Origin: Alloprevotella sp. | GTDB lineage: Bacteria; Bacteroidota; Bacteroidia; Bacteroidales; Bacteroidaceae | NCBI GenBank assembly: GCA_017477205.1 | Contig: JAFUXE010000015.1 | Location: 1 to 26,296 of the forward strand | DNA length: 26,296 bases | Reading direction: 5' to 3' | Part shown: positions 16,801 through 25,087 of the stretch, piece after piece | How positions within the stretch are numbered: the first letter of the stretch is position 1 | How the letters are laid out: the number at the start of each line of letters is the position of its first letter | Made by a program: the position numbers and the translations under genes | The notes under the pieces: generated by a model | Told to the model about the DNA's origin: nothing | Database searches by the model: none | The model's input: the letters and a program-made list of their open reading frames with translations, nothing else

Positions 16801-17566
16801 CGGCTGCTTCGCAAGCATCCGCGTCTGTGCTGGACTCGTTGATGAGCTGCTGGGCGTCTTCGAAAGCTTTCTGGAGATTGTCGAAGAGAGCCTGCGGCAG
16901 TTGGCCGGGTTCGTCACCGACCTCAAACTCGTCGTTGTTGCCGCTGGGGAAGATACTGTTGAACAGGGATGTGAGCTTGTCCAAGCCACCGGCTTCCTGT
17001 ACGGAGTAAAGATACCAGCCGTTATAGTCTGTGCTGGTGTAGAAGAAGGCTGTGTCGCCCACGTCGCCGCTGAGATAGACCGTCTGGTTTGTCCAAGCCG
17101 AGCTTGTGATTACCCAGCAGCCGGGATAGTTGCCGCTGGAGCGTTCGCGTGCGTCGCTGCTGTTGGGGTCTCCGCCAGCCCGCACGTACCATGTGGTGGC
17201 ATTTCGGCTGGAAGCCGTCAGGGCCAGTATGGCGTAGCCCTGGGCGTTTCCGGTTACGTAGAGATACCTGCCTGTGGAGGACTGCTTGATGTAGTACTCT
17301 CCTTCGTCTTCGTTGGCCACTTCAAATTCGAAGATGCAGCCTTCCGTTACGACGGAGGACAACAGGCCTTCAGGGTCGTCACCATTGATGACGGCTGGCG
17401 TGCTGGCGGCTGCCAGCTGGATGGCGAACTGCTGCCCCGGCTCGAAGTCCGTGAGATAGCCATCTTCACCGAAGCCGACCATCTCATAAACTTTCTGCGC
17501 ATCGGCAGACCATGTCCCGACAAGCGTCAGCATTGCCAGAACAAGCATTTTGTAGAGTCGTTTCAT
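13880..17566 (-). CDS. Secreted multidomain protein with discoidin-like domain and type IX-like tail, 1228 aa
   Basis: ATG 17566 (MKRLYKML) starts a clear signal peptide, MKRLYKMLVLAMLTLVGTWS ending ADAQ at residue 24; the longer frame from 17623 would begin upstream of it. Residues about 30-200 and 280-430 look like beta-trefoil/lectin-like modules (GRYLYVTGNAQGY, YLRNYVSGNYVGFV). Residues about 480-625 fit an F5/8 type C (discoidin) domain: FLVDGDLTTFFHSAW at its start and AYRYLRLDMEDNYG near its end. Helical FIVAR-like spacers follow (about 630-760), then another trefoil-like block. The last 35 residues, with RIFDLQGRRVQ and KGIYIISGKKVVR, match Bacteroidetes type IX sorting tails. Probably a cell-surface or exported glycan-binding protein. 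The ligand is unknown and I see no catalytic domain. Confidence 0.85.
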   Translation of the reverse strand: MKRLYKMLVLAMLTLVGTWSADAQKVYEMVGFGEDGYLTDFEPGQQFAIQLAAASTPAVINGDDPEGLLSSVVTEGCIFEFEVANEDEGEYYIKQSSTGRYLYVTGNAQGYAILALTASSRNATTWYVRAGGDPNSSDARERSSGNYPGCWVITSSAWTNQTVYLSGDVGDTAFFYTSTDYNGWYLYSVQEAGGLDKLTSLFNSIFPSGNNDEFEVGDEPGQLPQALFDNLQKAFEDAQQLINESSTDADACEAAAAAIQEAYNAAKAGILPWTEGYYFVVNHVGTNAAMFEKNDGAHFYKGDWEVPEELTEDDLGYVWFFESAGEGEEHKNEFYLRNYVSGNYVGFVASTSSVIPMTSAKQYSYTVQPFPNLKGWVALNGGTYVLHATTNGSDNVQYWDTSHANSAWKLYRIPQEQIDALSGGLDQMRRNEAMQALYNEADQFYKSGFSYDSDATADGDFPTPIDGLVTDVSQLSTNAQEPSEGPIEFLVDGDLTTFFHSAWSVATPEGVVYHNLVADLGEAVNAVTLKYAGRYNVTSNGRPKTMHVYASNDGDTWVDQGYVTFTYPYTANINGNDVDNFVGVTTCGFKDNVAYRYLRLDMEDNYGSARDSSTGNLYFFLGEFRAYKATYNAANSLVEQTDATLRQALVNQLAEAEDALAAGTVTEEQIAALQKAYDEYKAAYPDPNVVAELIANYQAILNAAVEGEELGYYANGSKEAFQSELTAVEATLETLHAKEDIDAARERVEKAYKTFCAALNTPEDGKVYFIRSRSEDTYANQFVRAMNSNTQSYVYLGGYDETEGDDANLNDRLDFMWRVTKNADGTFSFRNVAFGTYLKNPSEAAGVYLRQAGMQATDSISFTLTSADVAGAFNIGTVNGYYVNVYTSNPVLTSQNAHAANARFQLTEVDNWTEGYYLDIYPASGEAFKAGVPYALCLPIDISANIYEGRVYSVQGVRTSDAGQTLELKAYGTTETIDAGAPFVLVLDEGFTSVNFMPMFNDLAALPYANTPAKHLGVVGTYSPVHLKAGQGIYDAGKFEIATDEDFSGSNTFYLDNTIKSVTEAGDYSMTIVGTLETDAAAPVVYVADPADGSVVDRLRTLTLTFPEATFVTIASKADLEVKNGEGTVVTTCPGEYLVNTESNQVMVRLAQTITADGAYSITFPAGTFTLPTGPTPEIVLHYYIGDASGITSVDGETQALRIFDLQGRRVQNAQKGIYIISGKKVVR

Positions 17567-17612
17567 AAGCTTTTGTTTATTAACGAAATGATTTGGTTTT
17601 GATTTTCCGCCG

Positions 17613-17620
17613 CAAATATA
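17613..17620 (-). promoter_or_regulatory. Promoter -7 box for the secreted-protein gene
   Basis: TATATTTG on the minus strand fits TAnnTTTG, 46 bases before the start at 17566, and lies downstream of the candidate small RNA's terminator, so this gene seems to have its own promoter. No clear upstream TTTG box. Confidence 0.55.
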
Positions 17621-17758
17621 CAAAAAACAGAAATATAAGTTGAGATTTGGGAATCAGAATTATGCGAATTGTTACAAATTACACGTTTTCCGGGTCCTTG
17701 CGATGGCTTCGCTTAAGCGTGATTGCCCTTCAGGGCGGCACGTCACAAAAGCTTGTTC

Positions 17759-17854
17759 AAAAAACCGAACGGCCCCCTTCTCGCTCGAAGCAGGACCGTT
17801 CGCATGAACATAACAATTTAAACTCTCTTCGCCCGTCGGCGTATTGTAGTTTTG
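17759..17854 (-). ncRNA. Candidate small RNA, about 95 nt
   Basis: A minus-strand unit with promoter TTGG-N20-TACCTTTG (17892-17861) and, about 60-100 bases on, a strong intrinsic terminator: CGAACGGTCCT (17802-17792) pairs with GGGGGCCGTTCG-type sequence (17777-17766) in an 11-bp stem with two G-U pairs, followed by six Ts (17764-17759). Between them there is no ORF with a good start. The 5' end is estimated from the promoter and is uncertain by several bases. It sits between manC and the secreted-protein gene, both on the same strand, but the latter has its own promoter downstream. I do not recognise the RNA; it could instead be a terminated leader. Confidence 0.5.
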
Positions 17855-17860
17855 CGGGTG

Positions 17861-17892
17861 CAAAGGTACGATGTTTCAGCCGTTTGTGCCAA
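17861..17892 (-). promoter_or_regulatory. Promoter of the candidate small RNA
   Basis: Minus strand TTGG (17892-17889), exactly 20 bases, then TACCTTTG (17868-17861): one mismatch from the Bacteroidetes consensus TTTG-N20-TAnnTTTG. Confidence 0.6.
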
Positions 17893-17953
17893 TACCCTGC
17901 ACGCGGTATTTCGGGGCGGAAGGAGGTTATGGTGCCTGTTGTCGCTTGCTCAT

Positions 17954-19048
17954 TCACACGTATTCCGCCCCCAGTTTCACCTGCGCCTCGTTGAACAGCA
18001 TCTTCACCAGTGCCGGGTCGTCGTTCGGACATACCACCAGCACGTTGTCGTTTGCTGCCACGAGATAACCGTCCAGCCCACGCACGACGGCTGCCATCCT
18101 GTCCGGCAGGCACACCAGCGTGTTGCGGCAACCCTGAATCATCGTCTTGTTCTTTCCCACCACGGCGTTGCCGTCGCCGTCCTTTCGCTTTGCTGCGTGC
18201 AGCTCGGGCCAGCAGCCGATGTCCGCCCAGCCGAAGCTGCAATGCTTCACGAAGACATTCTCGCATTTGTCCAGGATGAGCAGGTCTATGCTGCGACGCG
18301 CACTGACGGGGTAGAAGCGGCGTACCGTTTCGATTTCCTTCTCCAGTGTCGCTGACGTGCCGTCCGGCAGCGGCATCATCTCGTCGATGAGCGGCATCAT
18401 GCGGCGCAGCATCTCCCGTATCGTTCGGGAGTTCCAGAGGAAGATGCCCGTGTTCCACAGGAACTCTCCGCTGTCCACAAACTTTTGTGCATACTCCTCG
18501 TTCGGCTTCTCCGTGAACGAGCGCACTGTGAACAGTCCCTGCTGCACCTCGTCGCCCATCTGCACGTATCCGTAGGCGCTGTTGGGGCGTGTCGCCGTGA
18601 TGCCCATGGCGAGAAAGACGTCGTGCTCGCGCACGAAGGCCAATGCCTCCCGCAGTTCGCGGGCGAAGGCCTCCTCGTTAAGTATCAGTTGGTCACAGGG
18701 TGAGATGAAGATGCTGGCCTCCGGGTCGTGCAGGGCAATGTGGTAGGACGCCCACGCCGTGGCCGGTGCCGTGGAAAGCTGTACCGGCTCTGCCAGGATG
18801 TTCTTGCGCGGAACTTCCGGCAGCTGTTCCGTCACCATCGGCAGGTAGTCTGCATAGGTAGATATATAAATGTTCGCGCAGGGGAGTATGCGCGCTATGC
18901 GCGCGTAGGTCTGCTGCAAAAGCGTCTGTCCTGTTCCGAAGAAGTCGATAAACTGCTTCGGGCGGCTACGGCGGCTGCAAGGCCACAGCCTCTTTCCTAT
19001 GCCTCCCGCAAGGATTACGCAGTAGTCGTGCTTGTTTTTTGTGCTCAT
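17954..19048 (-). CDS. manC: Mannose-1-phosphate guanylyltransferase
   Basis: 364 residues. It makes GDP-mannose from mannose-1-phosphate and GTP, feeding surface polysaccharide and O-glycan synthesis in the cytoplasm. Visible are the nucleotidyltransferase signature LAGGIGKRLWPCSRRSRPKQF (split around GGIGKRLWP), the sugar-nucleotide metal region FISPCDQLIL, NSAYGYVQ, FTEKPNEEYAQKF and WNTGIFLWNS, and FGWADIGCW. It is the short single-domain form; the C-terminal phosphomannose isomerase domain of long ManC/AlgA proteins is missing, which is normal for Bacteroidetes. It has its own promoter at 19111-19142 and no close co-directional partner. Confidence 0.93.
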   Translation of the reverse strand: MSTKNKHDYCVILAGGIGKRLWPCSRRSRPKQFIDFFGTGQTLLQQTYARIARILPCANIYISTYADYLPMVTEQLPEVPRKNILAEPVQLSTAPATAWASYHIALHDPEASIFISPCDQLILNEEAFARELREALAFVREHDVFLAMGITATRPNSAYGYVQMGDEVQQGLFTVRSFTEKPNEEYAQKFVDSGEFLWNTGIFLWNSRTIREMLRRMMPLIDEMMPLPDGTSATLEKEIETVRRFYPVSARRSIDLLILDKCENVFVKHCSFGWADIGCWPELHAAKRKDGDGNAVVGKNKTMIQGCRNTLVCLPDRMAAVVRGLDGYLVAANDNVLVVCPNDDPALVKMLFNEAQVKLGAEYV

Positions 19049-19110
19049 AGTGATTTGTCTTTCATGTACTTACTTTTTATGACTGCGAAAAGGCACCCCT
19101 TTTCGCGCTC

Positions 19111-19142
19111 CGAATATACGGCCATCCTTCCATAAAAGCAAA
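19111..19142 (-). promoter_or_regulatory. Promoter of manC
   Basis: Minus strand TTTG (19142-19139), 20 bases, TATATTCG (19118-19111): one mismatch from consensus. It gives a leader of about 55 bases and lies just after the secA terminator. Confidence 0.6.
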
Positions 19143-19168
19143 TTTCCCGCCAAAACTTTTGATGCCAT

Positions 19169-19205
19169 AAAAAGCGCGGGAGGCAGACAGGGCTGCTTCC
19201 CGCGC
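19169..19205 (-). terminator. Intrinsic terminator of secA
   Basis: On the minus strand GCGCGGGAAGCAG and CTGCCTCCCGCGC (19205-19193 and 19186-19174) form a 13-position stem with one internal mismatch and a 6-base loop, followed by five Ts (19173-19169). It stands 44 bases after the secA stop. Confidence 0.9.
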
Positions 19206-19248
19206 GTGTGCGTAATAAATAGAATAATGTGTGGCTGTGGGCTGAGGC

Positions 19249-22200
19249 TTATACGAGGCCTTTGCCGTGGCAGTTCTTGAACTTCTTGCCGCTGCCGCAG
19301 GGGCAGGGATCATTGCGGCCGGGAAGCTTTTCCTTCACGATGGGCGTCCGGGCCTGCTGCTGGCGCGTGTCCTGTCCGGCAGCTGCCTGCTGCTCCGGGT
19401 CGGCAAGGGGGTCGGAGCTGCCGCGGTTGGTCTGGTAGCTCTGACGCTGGCGCTGTTCGGGTGCGGCCTCCTGCACCTCCTGGGGGTCTTGCATGGGAAT
19501 CTGGCAGCGCATGAGCGTGGCGGAGGTGGAGTTGTTGATTTTGTCCACCATGTCGTCGAAGAGCTTCACGGACTCCAGCTTGAAGATGAGGAGCGGGTCC
19601 TTCTGTTCGTAGCTGGCATTCTGCACGGATTTCTTCAGTTCGTCCAGGCCGCGGAGGTTTTCCTTCCATGCGTCGTCGATATTGTGGAGGAGGATGGCCT
19701 TCTCAAAGTCGCGGACGACGGCCTGGCTCTGCGTCTCGTAGGCTTCGCGCAGGTTGGTGCGGATGTTGTAGAAGAGGCGACCGTCCGTGACGGGCACGAG
19801 GATGTTCTCGTATTGCTGCCCCTGGTTTTCATAGACGTTGTTGATGACGGGCGTGGCGACTTCGGCCATGCGGTCGGTGCGGCGGCGGAAGCCTTCGATG
19901 ACGGCCTGGAAGGACTTCTCGAAGAGGTCTTCGCGGCGGTTCTGGTCGAACTCTGCCTCCGTGAAGGGTACCTCCATGGCGAATACTTCCAGAAAGCGTT
20001 CCTTGCAGCCTGCATAGTCCTCCTTGGAGATGATGCTGACGACGCGGTCCCAGAGCATGTTGGAGATGTCCATGCCGATGCGCTCACCGAGGAGGGCGTG
20101 GCGGCGCTTCTCGTAGATGACGGTGCGCTGCTTGTTCATGACGTCGTCGTATTCCAGCAGGCGCTTGCGGATGCCGAAGTTGTTTTCCTCGACCTTCTTC
20201 TGTGCGCGCTCGATGGAATTGTTAATCATCTTGTGCTCAATCATTTCTCCGTTCTTGAAGCCGAGGCGGTCCATCACCTTGGCAAGGCGTTCGGGCGCGA
20301 AGAGTCGCATGAGCTTGTCCTCAAGGCTGACGAAGAATACGCTGCTGCCCGGGTCGCCTTGACGTCCTGCACGGCCTCGGAGCTGGCGGTCCACGCGGCG
20401 GCTCTCATGGCGCTCGGTGCCGATGATGGCGAGACCTCCGGCATCCTTCACCTCGTCCGTGAGCTTGATGTCGGTACCACGGCCTGCCATGTTGGTGGCG
20501 ATGGTGACGGCACCGAGAAGGCGTTCTTCCTCGCGAATCTCTCCCGGCTCTATCTGGTGCCCTTTTTTCTCTGCCAGTTCTGCTATGCGGTCCCAATGGT
20601 GCTGCGCAGCCTGCTTGTCGGTAAATGCTTCTCCGTCGGGACAGACGTAAGCCTTGCCCAGGGTGCTCTTGCCGGCTTCGGCCACGACGAGGGCTTCCTG
20701 CTGGTGGAGTTTGGCATTGAGGACGTTGTGGGGGATGCGGCGCATGGAAAGCATGCGGCTGAGGAGTTCGGAAATCTCTACACTCGTGGTACCGACGAGC
20801 GTGGGACGTCCGGAGACGCGCATGCGTTCTATCTCCTCAATGACGGCGGCATACTTCTCGCGCTGCGTGCGATAGACGCGGTCGTTCATGTCGTCGCGCT
20901 GCACGGGGCGGTTCGTCGGGATCTCCACGACGTCGAGCTTGTAGATGTTCCAGAATTCTCCGGCCTCCGTCACGGCGGTACCCGTCATGCCGGCCAGCTT
21001 GTGGTACATGCGGAAGTAGTTCTGCAGCGTGATGGTAGCGAAGGTCTGCGTGGCGGCTTCCACCTTGACGTGTTCCTTGGCCTCCACGGCCTGGTGCAGT
21101 CCGTCGCTCCAGCGGCGGCCTTCCATGATGCGGCCCGTCTGCTCATCGACGATTTTCACCTGTCCGTCAATGACCACGTACTCCTCGTTGATGTTGAACA
21201 TGGAGTAGGCCTTCAGCAGCTGCAGCAGCGTGTGTACGCGGTCGCTCTGGACGGCGTAGTTGGCCAGCATCTCGTCCTTCTTCGCCAGGCGCTCCTCGTC
21301 GCTGAGCGTCGTGTCAGCCTCAAGTACGGACATTTCGGCCGTGATGTCGGGCAGCACGAAGAGCGTGTCGTTCTTCACCTCGTTGGCAAGCCATGCCGTA
21401 CCCTTGTCGGTGAGGTCCACGGAGTTCTGCTTCTCATCCACGACGAAGTAGAGCGGGTCGGTGGCCTCGGGCATGCGCTTGTTGTTGTTCTCCATGTATA
21501 TCTCCTCGGTCTTCAGCATGCCTGCCTTGATGCCGGGTTCGGAGAGGAACTTGATGAGCGGCTTGTTCTTGGGCAGTGCCTTGTGGCTGCGGAAGAGGGA
21601 GAGGAAGCCTTCCTCGGTCTTTCCCTCGGCAATGAGCGTCTTGGCCTCGGAGAGGTATTTCGTGGCAAGCTGCTTCTGCACACCGACGAGGCGTTCCACG
21701 AGGGGCTGGTACTCTTCGTACATCTGGTCCTCGCCCTTCGGCACGGGACCGCTGATGATGAGCGGCGTGCGGGCATCGTCAATGAGCACGGAGTCCACCT
21801 CATCCACGATGGCGTAGTTGTGGCCGCGCTGCACGAGGTCGCTGGGACTCATGGCCATGTTGTCACGCAGGTAGTCGAAGCCGAACTCGTTGTTTGTGCC
21901 GAACGTGATGTCCGCCAGATAGGCACGGCGGCGCGCGTCGCTGTTGGGCTCGTGCTTGTCGATGCAATCGACGCTGAAGCCGTGGAACATGTAGAGCGGC
22001 CCGTTCCATTCGGAGTCACGCTTGGCCAGGTAGTCGTTTACCGTCACGACGTGGACGCCGTTGCCCGTCAGGGCGTTCAGGAACACGGGGAGCGTGGCCA
22101 CCAGGGTCTTACCCTCACCCGTCGCCATCTCGGCAATCTTTCCCTGATGCAGCACGACGCCGCCAAAGAGCTGCACGTCGTAGTGGATCATGTTCCACGT

Positions 22201-22695
22201 CACCTCGTTGCCGCCTGCCATCCAGTGGTTCTGGTATATGGCCTTGTCGCCTTCGATGGTCACGAAGTCCTTTGTGGCGGCCAGCTCGCGGTCGAAGTCG
22301 TTGGCCGTGACGCTGAGCGTCTCGTTTTCCGTGAAGCGGCGTGCCGTCTCCTTCACGATGCTGAAGGCCACGGGCATCACCTCGTCCAGGGCGCTTTCGT
22401 AGCGGTCGAGGACTTCCTTCTCCAGCTTGTCGATGTGCGTGAAGATGGGTTCGCGATCCTCAATGGGCGTTTCCTGGATTTTCTCCTTCAGCTCAGCGAT
22501 TTTCTTCTTCAGGTCGTCGGCAGAGGACTGCACTTTCTCGCGCAGTTCCTGCGTCTTGGCGCGGAGCTGGTCGTTGTCGAGGTGCTCCACTTCGCTGGCG
22601 GCAGCCTTGATCTTCTCCACGAAGGGCTGGATGAGCTTCATGTCGCGGGTGGACTTGTCGCCAAAGAGTTTCTGTAAGAATTTGATTACTTCCAT
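19249..22695 (-). CDS. secA: Preprotein translocase ATPase SecA
   Basis: 1148 residues, at the long end as usual for Bacteroidetes. The motor drives unfolded proteins through SecYEG. Visible are the nucleotide-binding [15 protein letters not shown] (Walker A about 189-198), [20 protein letters not shown] with DEVD at 298-301, [49 protein letters not shown], and [16 protein letters not shown] in the second helicase lobe. The C-terminus ends with a SEC-C zinc motif, [17 protein letters not shown]. An extra charged insert follows Walker B around residues 320-400. It is downstream partner of the DUF4105 gene (7-base gap) and is followed by a strong terminator. Confidence 0.98.
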   Translation of the reverse strand: MEVIKFLQKLFGDKSTRDMKLIQPFVEKIKAAASEVEHLDNDQLRAKTQELREKVQSSADDLKKKIAELKEKIQETPIEDREPIFTHIDKLEKEVLDRYESALDEVMPVAFSIVKETARRFTENETLSVTANDFDRELAATKDFVTIEGDKAIYQNHWMAGGNEVTWNMIHYDVQLFGGVVLHQGKIAEMATGEGKTLVATLPVFLNALTGNGVHVVTVNDYLAKRDSEWNGPLYMFHGFSVDCIDKHEPNSDARRRAYLADITFGTNNEFGFDYLRDNMAMSPSDLVQRGHNYAIVDEVDSVLIDDARTPLIISGPVPKGEDQMYEEYQPLVERLVGVQKQLATKYLSEAKTLIAEGKTEEGFLSLFRSHKALPKNKPLIKFLSEPGIKAGMLKTEEIYMENNNKRMPEATDPLYFVVDEKQNSVDLTDKGTAWLANEVKNDTLFVLPDITAEMSVLEADTTLSDEERLAKKDEMLANYAVQSDRVHTLLQLLKAYSMFNINEEYVVIDGQVKIVDEQTGRIMEGRRWSDGLHQAVEAKEHVKVEAATQTFATITLQNYFRMYHKLAGMTGTAVTEAGEFWNIYKLDVVEIPTNRPVQRDDMNDRVYRTQREKYAAVIEEIERMRVSGRPTLVGTTSVEISELLSRMLSMRRIPHNVLNAKLHQQEALVVAEAGKSTLGKAYVCPDGEAFTDKQAAQHHWDRIAELAEKKGHQIEPGEIREEERLLGAVTIATNMAGRGTDIKLTDEVKDAGGLAIIGTERHESRRVDRQLRGRAGRQGDPGSSVFFVSLEDKLMRLFAPERLAKVMDRLGFKNGEMIEHKMINNSIERAQKKVEENNFGIRKRLLEYDDVMNKQRTVIYEKRRHALLGERIGMDISNMLWDRVVSIISKEDYAGCKERFLEVFAMEVPFTEAEFDQNRREDLFEKSFQAVIEGFRRRTDRMAEVATPVINNVYENQGQQYENILVPVTDGRLFYNIRTNLREAYETQSQAVVRDFEKAILLHNIDDAWKENLRGLDELKKSVQNASYEQKDPLLIFKLESVKLFDDMVDKINNSTSATLMRCQIPMQDPQEVQEAAPEQRQRQSYQTNRGSSDPLADPEQQAAAGQDTRQQQARTPIVKEKLPGRNDPCPCGSGKKFKNCHGKGLV

Positions 22696-22702
22696 GCGTA
22701 TG

Positions 22703-23947
22703 TTATCTTGTTTTTGTTTGTTTCGTCGTGAATCCGTTTCGTCGGCAATGCAACTCAGTGAGGCTTCGTATAAGCAAAGAGAGTGCCAAGACCGCGATGG
22801 CGGGCGGAACGCCCTGTCCCGTGATGCCCCAGGCGAGGGTGAAGGCGAGCGTCATCACCAGCTGCACGCAGGCCATGTAGAAGGAGCGTCCGCCCCACTT
22901 CCGCTTCAGCCACCCGGCACCCCACGCCACGAGGGGCAGGGGCGTGAAGAGCAGGGCGAGGCAGTTGCTGCCGACGCCCGGAAGGCTGGAGAAAAGGAAT
23001 TCAAACCACACCACCAGTCCCACGAGGGTCTGCACGCCCATCCACGCGGTGTCCGTCACAACGGCCATGCGCGGGCGGTGGCGCAGCTGTAGCAGGCTGG
23101 CCAGGGCGAGGAGGAGCAGGAGCAGGATGGCAAGGGCGAGGGGAGAAGTGAGGCGTGCTGCCCAGGCATTCTCCGCCTCCGTCTCTATGTTCATGGCCCT
23201 CATGAGCTCTGCGTTCAGCGTGTCCGTGCGGAGAACCAGGCGGCGCGTGCTGCCGTCGGTCATGCGGGCCTCCGCCGTCTCCATCATGCGGAGCAGTTCC
23301 ATCGGGAAAGCCACGTGGGCGCGCTGTTCCACGAGCGTGTCCAGCGCGGCACCCAGCAGCATGTCCTGTCCGAAGCTGCTCCAGGCGTGGCGCGGCAGCA
23401 CGTGGCGGTGGATGAGTTGGCGGAACGTGGCCGGCGGCGTGTCCTCCCGCCATTGCAGCGTGGTGCCCAGTGCGCCCTCCAGGAGGCCTACGGGGCGCGT
23501 GGCGCAGTTGTCCGTGAGGAACGTGTAGCGGTAGGTCCAGCCGGGCGTAGTGGCGTCGCGGCGCATGGCGTCGAACAGGCGGCGCACCTCCTCGGGGCGC
23601 ATGTCAAGGTGCTGCTCTATCACGTAGCGCCCCTCCGCCGTGTACCACATCATGACGTCCTTCGTGCGCTCCACGACGAGCGTGTAGTCCGTCCGTCCGA
23701 GGGCGAATTTCCAGAGGAAGTTCTCTGCGTCGGGGGAAAAGGCACCGTAGTTGAACACAAAGTCCAGGCTCCCGGCGTTGCTGATGCGCAGGGCCGTGTG
23801 GCCGTAGAGGGAATAGCTGTCCTGCCCCGGCGTGATGGTGAGGAGGCTGGCGCGCAGGCTGTCCAGGCGGAGCGTGTCCTGCTGGGCACGGCCTCCCGCC
23901 GCGAAGGCAAGCAGGCAGCAGAGGAGTATGTGGCGCAATAGTTTCAT
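22703..23947 (-). CDS. DUF4105 (Lnb-like) envelope protein, 414 aa
   Basis: ATG 23947 ([15 protein letters not shown]) begins a signal peptide ending near AGGRAQ (residue 22); a longer frame to 23998 would begin before it. Residues about 30-250 fit DUF4105, a papain-like periplasmic domain: [10 protein letters not shown] with His50 and [11 protein letters not shown] with Cys147 are the likely catalytic pair. Five hydrophobic segments follow from about residue 280, for example [17 protein letters not shown] and [20 protein letters not shown], anchoring it in the inner membrane with the domain outside. The reaction in Bacteroidetes is unknown. It starts the operon with secA, 7 bases apart, which may reflect shared transcription more than shared function. 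Confidence 0.88.
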   Translation of the reverse strand: MKLLRHILLCCLLAFAAGGRAQQDTLRLDSLRASLLTITPGQDSYSLYGHTALRISNAGSLDFVFNYGAFSPDAENFLWKFALGRTDYTLVVERTKDVMMWYTAEGRYVIEQHLDMRPEEVRRLFDAMRRDATTPGWTYRYTFLTDNCATRPVGLLEGALGTTLQWREDTPPATFRQLIHRHVLPRHAWSSFGQDMLLGAALDTLVEQRAHVAFPMELLRMMETAEARMTDGSTRRLVLRTDTLNAELMRAMNIETEAENAWAARLTSPLALAILLLLLLALASLLQLRHRPRMAVVTDTAWMGVQTLVGLVVWFEFLFSSLPGVGSNCLALLFTPLPLVAWGAGWLKRKWGGRSFYMACVQLVMTLAFTLAWGITGQGVPPAIAVLALSLLIRSLTELHCRRNGFTTKQTKTR

Positions 23948-23998
23948 TACGGTGTTCGTGGGGCGTATGTATGCTCGCGCACGCATCCACGTGCGCAA

Positions 23999-24041
23999 AA
24001 TGACGGCGCGAAAGTACTACTTTCTTCCCGGAATGACGGCG
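23999..24041. repeat. Direct repeats flanking a palindrome in a divergent promoter region
   Basis: AATGACGGCG occurs at 23999-24008 and 24032-24041, start-to-start 33 bases (about three helical turns). Between them is the near-palindrome GAAAGTA-C-TACTTTC (24010-24024). The gap separates the divergent DUF4105-secA and marC-type genes, so a shared regulator site is possible. Confidence 0.45.
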
Positions 24042-24080
24042 GCAAGGAGGAAAAAAATGCAGCTTTATTCAAACCCGCCC

Positions 24081-24112
24081 CTTGTTCCTAAGCACGGATT
24101 GTCTTATCTTTG
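24081..24112 (+). promoter_or_regulatory. Promoter of the MarC-family gene
   Basis: CTTG (24081-24084), 20 bases, TATCTTTG (24105-24112): one mismatch from consensus, ending 21 bases before ATG 24134. Confidence 0.65.
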
Positions 24113-24133
24113 CGCCCGAAAATCTAAGAAACT

Positions 24134-24742
24134 ATGATATTCGACTACCTCCTTTCGCGCCTGGACCTGCAGCAAATCGCCAGCGCTTTCATCGTGCTTT
24201 TCGCAGTCATTGACGTCCTTGGCTCCACGCCTATCTTTATCAGTCTCAAGGACCGCGGACGCCCCACGAACGCCCTGAATGCCACGCTTATATCCTCTGC
24301 CCTGCTCATCGGCTTCTACTATGCCGGTGACGCCGTCCTGCACCTTTTCAGCGTGGACATCCAGAGCTTTGCCGTCGCAGGCTCGCTGATCATCTTCCTG
24401 ATGGCGCTGGAGATGCTGCTGGACATTGAGATTTTCAAGTACAGCGGCCCGCTGAAGGAGGCCACGCTCATCCCCGTCGTCTTCCCCCTGATTGCAGGTG
24501 CCGGCTCCTTCACGACGCTGCTCACCCTGAAGGCAGAGTATGCCAGCGTGAACATCATGATAGGTCTCTTCCTGAACATGGTGTTCGTCTATTTCGTCAT
24601 CCATGCTGCCGACCGCGTGGAGCGCTACGTCAGCAAAACCGTCATCTACGTGCTCCGCAAGTTTTTCGGCATCATCCTGCTCGCCATCTCCGTGAAGCTC
24701 TTCACGGCGAACATCATGCCGCTCGTCGCCATGCTGAAATAG
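24134..24742 (+). CDS. MarC family integral membrane protein
   Basis: 202 residues with six hydrophobic segments, the UPF0056/MarC layout. Visible are the N-terminal FIVLFAVIDVLGSTPIFISL (the conserved D-x-x-G-x-x-P element of the first helix), GSLIIFLMALEML, PLIAGAGSFTTLL (conserved central P-x-x-A-G-P-G-like turn) and the last helix FFGIILLAISVKLF. MarC proteins are inner-membrane proteins of unsettled function; the old link to multiple antibiotic resistance was not upheld, so none should be inferred. It stands alone on the plus strand, divergent from DUF4105-secA. Confidence 0.92.
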   Translation: MIFDYLLSRLDLQQIASAFIVLFAVIDVLGSTPIFISLKDRGRPTNALNATLISSALLIGFYYAGDAVLHLFSVDIQSFAVAGSLIIFLMALEMLLDIEIFKYSGPLKEATLIPVVFPLIAGAGSFTTLLTLKAEYASVNIMIGLFLNMVFVYFVIHAADRVERYVSKTVIYVLRKFFGIILLAISVKLFTANIMPLVAMLK

Positions 24743-24789
24743 CCTTGCCTATATTTAGTGGTTTGAGAGGTGGAATTAGAAGATTTTTG

Positions 24790-24797
24790 TATTTTTG
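24790..24797 (+). promoter_or_regulatory. Promoter -7 box of the antitoxin gene
   Basis: TATTTTTG fits TAnnTTTG and lies 27 bases before ATG 24825. A TTTG at 24762-24765 is 24 bases upstream, a little far for the usual spacing of about 20. Confidence 0.5.
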
Positions 24798-24824
24798 CAC
24801 CGTAAACGAGCAAAAAGTGATATT

Positions 24825-25031
24825 ATGCAGGCAATAGTTAATAATGAAAGCGTACAACTCACGCTGCCGTATGCAGACCTGAGTTTTCTTCGCACCATCT
24901 CCAAAAAGATGGGTTGGTCGCTGAAACTTCAGCGAAAGAGCGGAATTGAGAAGGGGCTGGACGACATTCGCAGGGGCAATGTGTTTCATGCCAAGGACTC
25001 TGACGACTTAATCAAGCAGATACTGGGTTGA
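24825..25031 (+). CDS. Orphan RelB-like antitoxin, 68 aa
   Basis: ATG 24825 (MQAIVNNESVQLTLPYADLS) is preferred to an in-frame TTG at 24795 that overlaps the promoter box. The product has a short beta-strand start, then FLRTISKKMGWSLKLQRKSGIEKGLDDIRRGNVFHAKDS, typical of small Bacteroidetes antitoxins placed before RelE/YafQ-type toxins: a dimerising N-terminus and an extended C-terminal helix that wraps the toxin. The next frame, 5 bases after the stop, begins like such a toxin but ends after 16 codons. The antitoxin seems intact but has no working local partner. Family by pattern and context, not by a strict signature. Confidence 0.7.
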   Translation: MQAIVNNESVQLTLPYADLSFLRTISKKMGWSLKLQRKSGIEKGLDDIRRGNVFHAKDSDDLIKQILG

Positions 25032-25036
25032 GGCTT

Positions 25037-25087
25037 ATGTATGAGGTTATCTATACCGGGCAATTCAAGAAATCGCTGAAACTCTGA
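25037..25087 (+). pseudogene. Truncated RelE/YafQ-type toxin start
   Basis: ATG 25037 encodes MYEVIYTGQFKKSLKL and then TGA at 25085-25087. The opening fits YafQ-type toxins, whose first strand and helix read like Y-x-I-x-Y-T-x-x-F-K-K-x-L-K. The family is about 90 residues, so catalytic residues are all gone. The last base of the stop codon is the first base of the 23-bp array, so the array replaces the rest of the gene. Confidence 0.65.

Noticed and set aside
19267..22677. A plus-strand open frame of 1136 codons covering almost all of secA in antisense
   Set aside because: It mirrors secA, is rich in V, L, H and E typical of reverse-frame translation of GC-rich genes, and has no domain. 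The same applies to long antisense frames at 2370-4463, 6920-8821 and 15194-17602.
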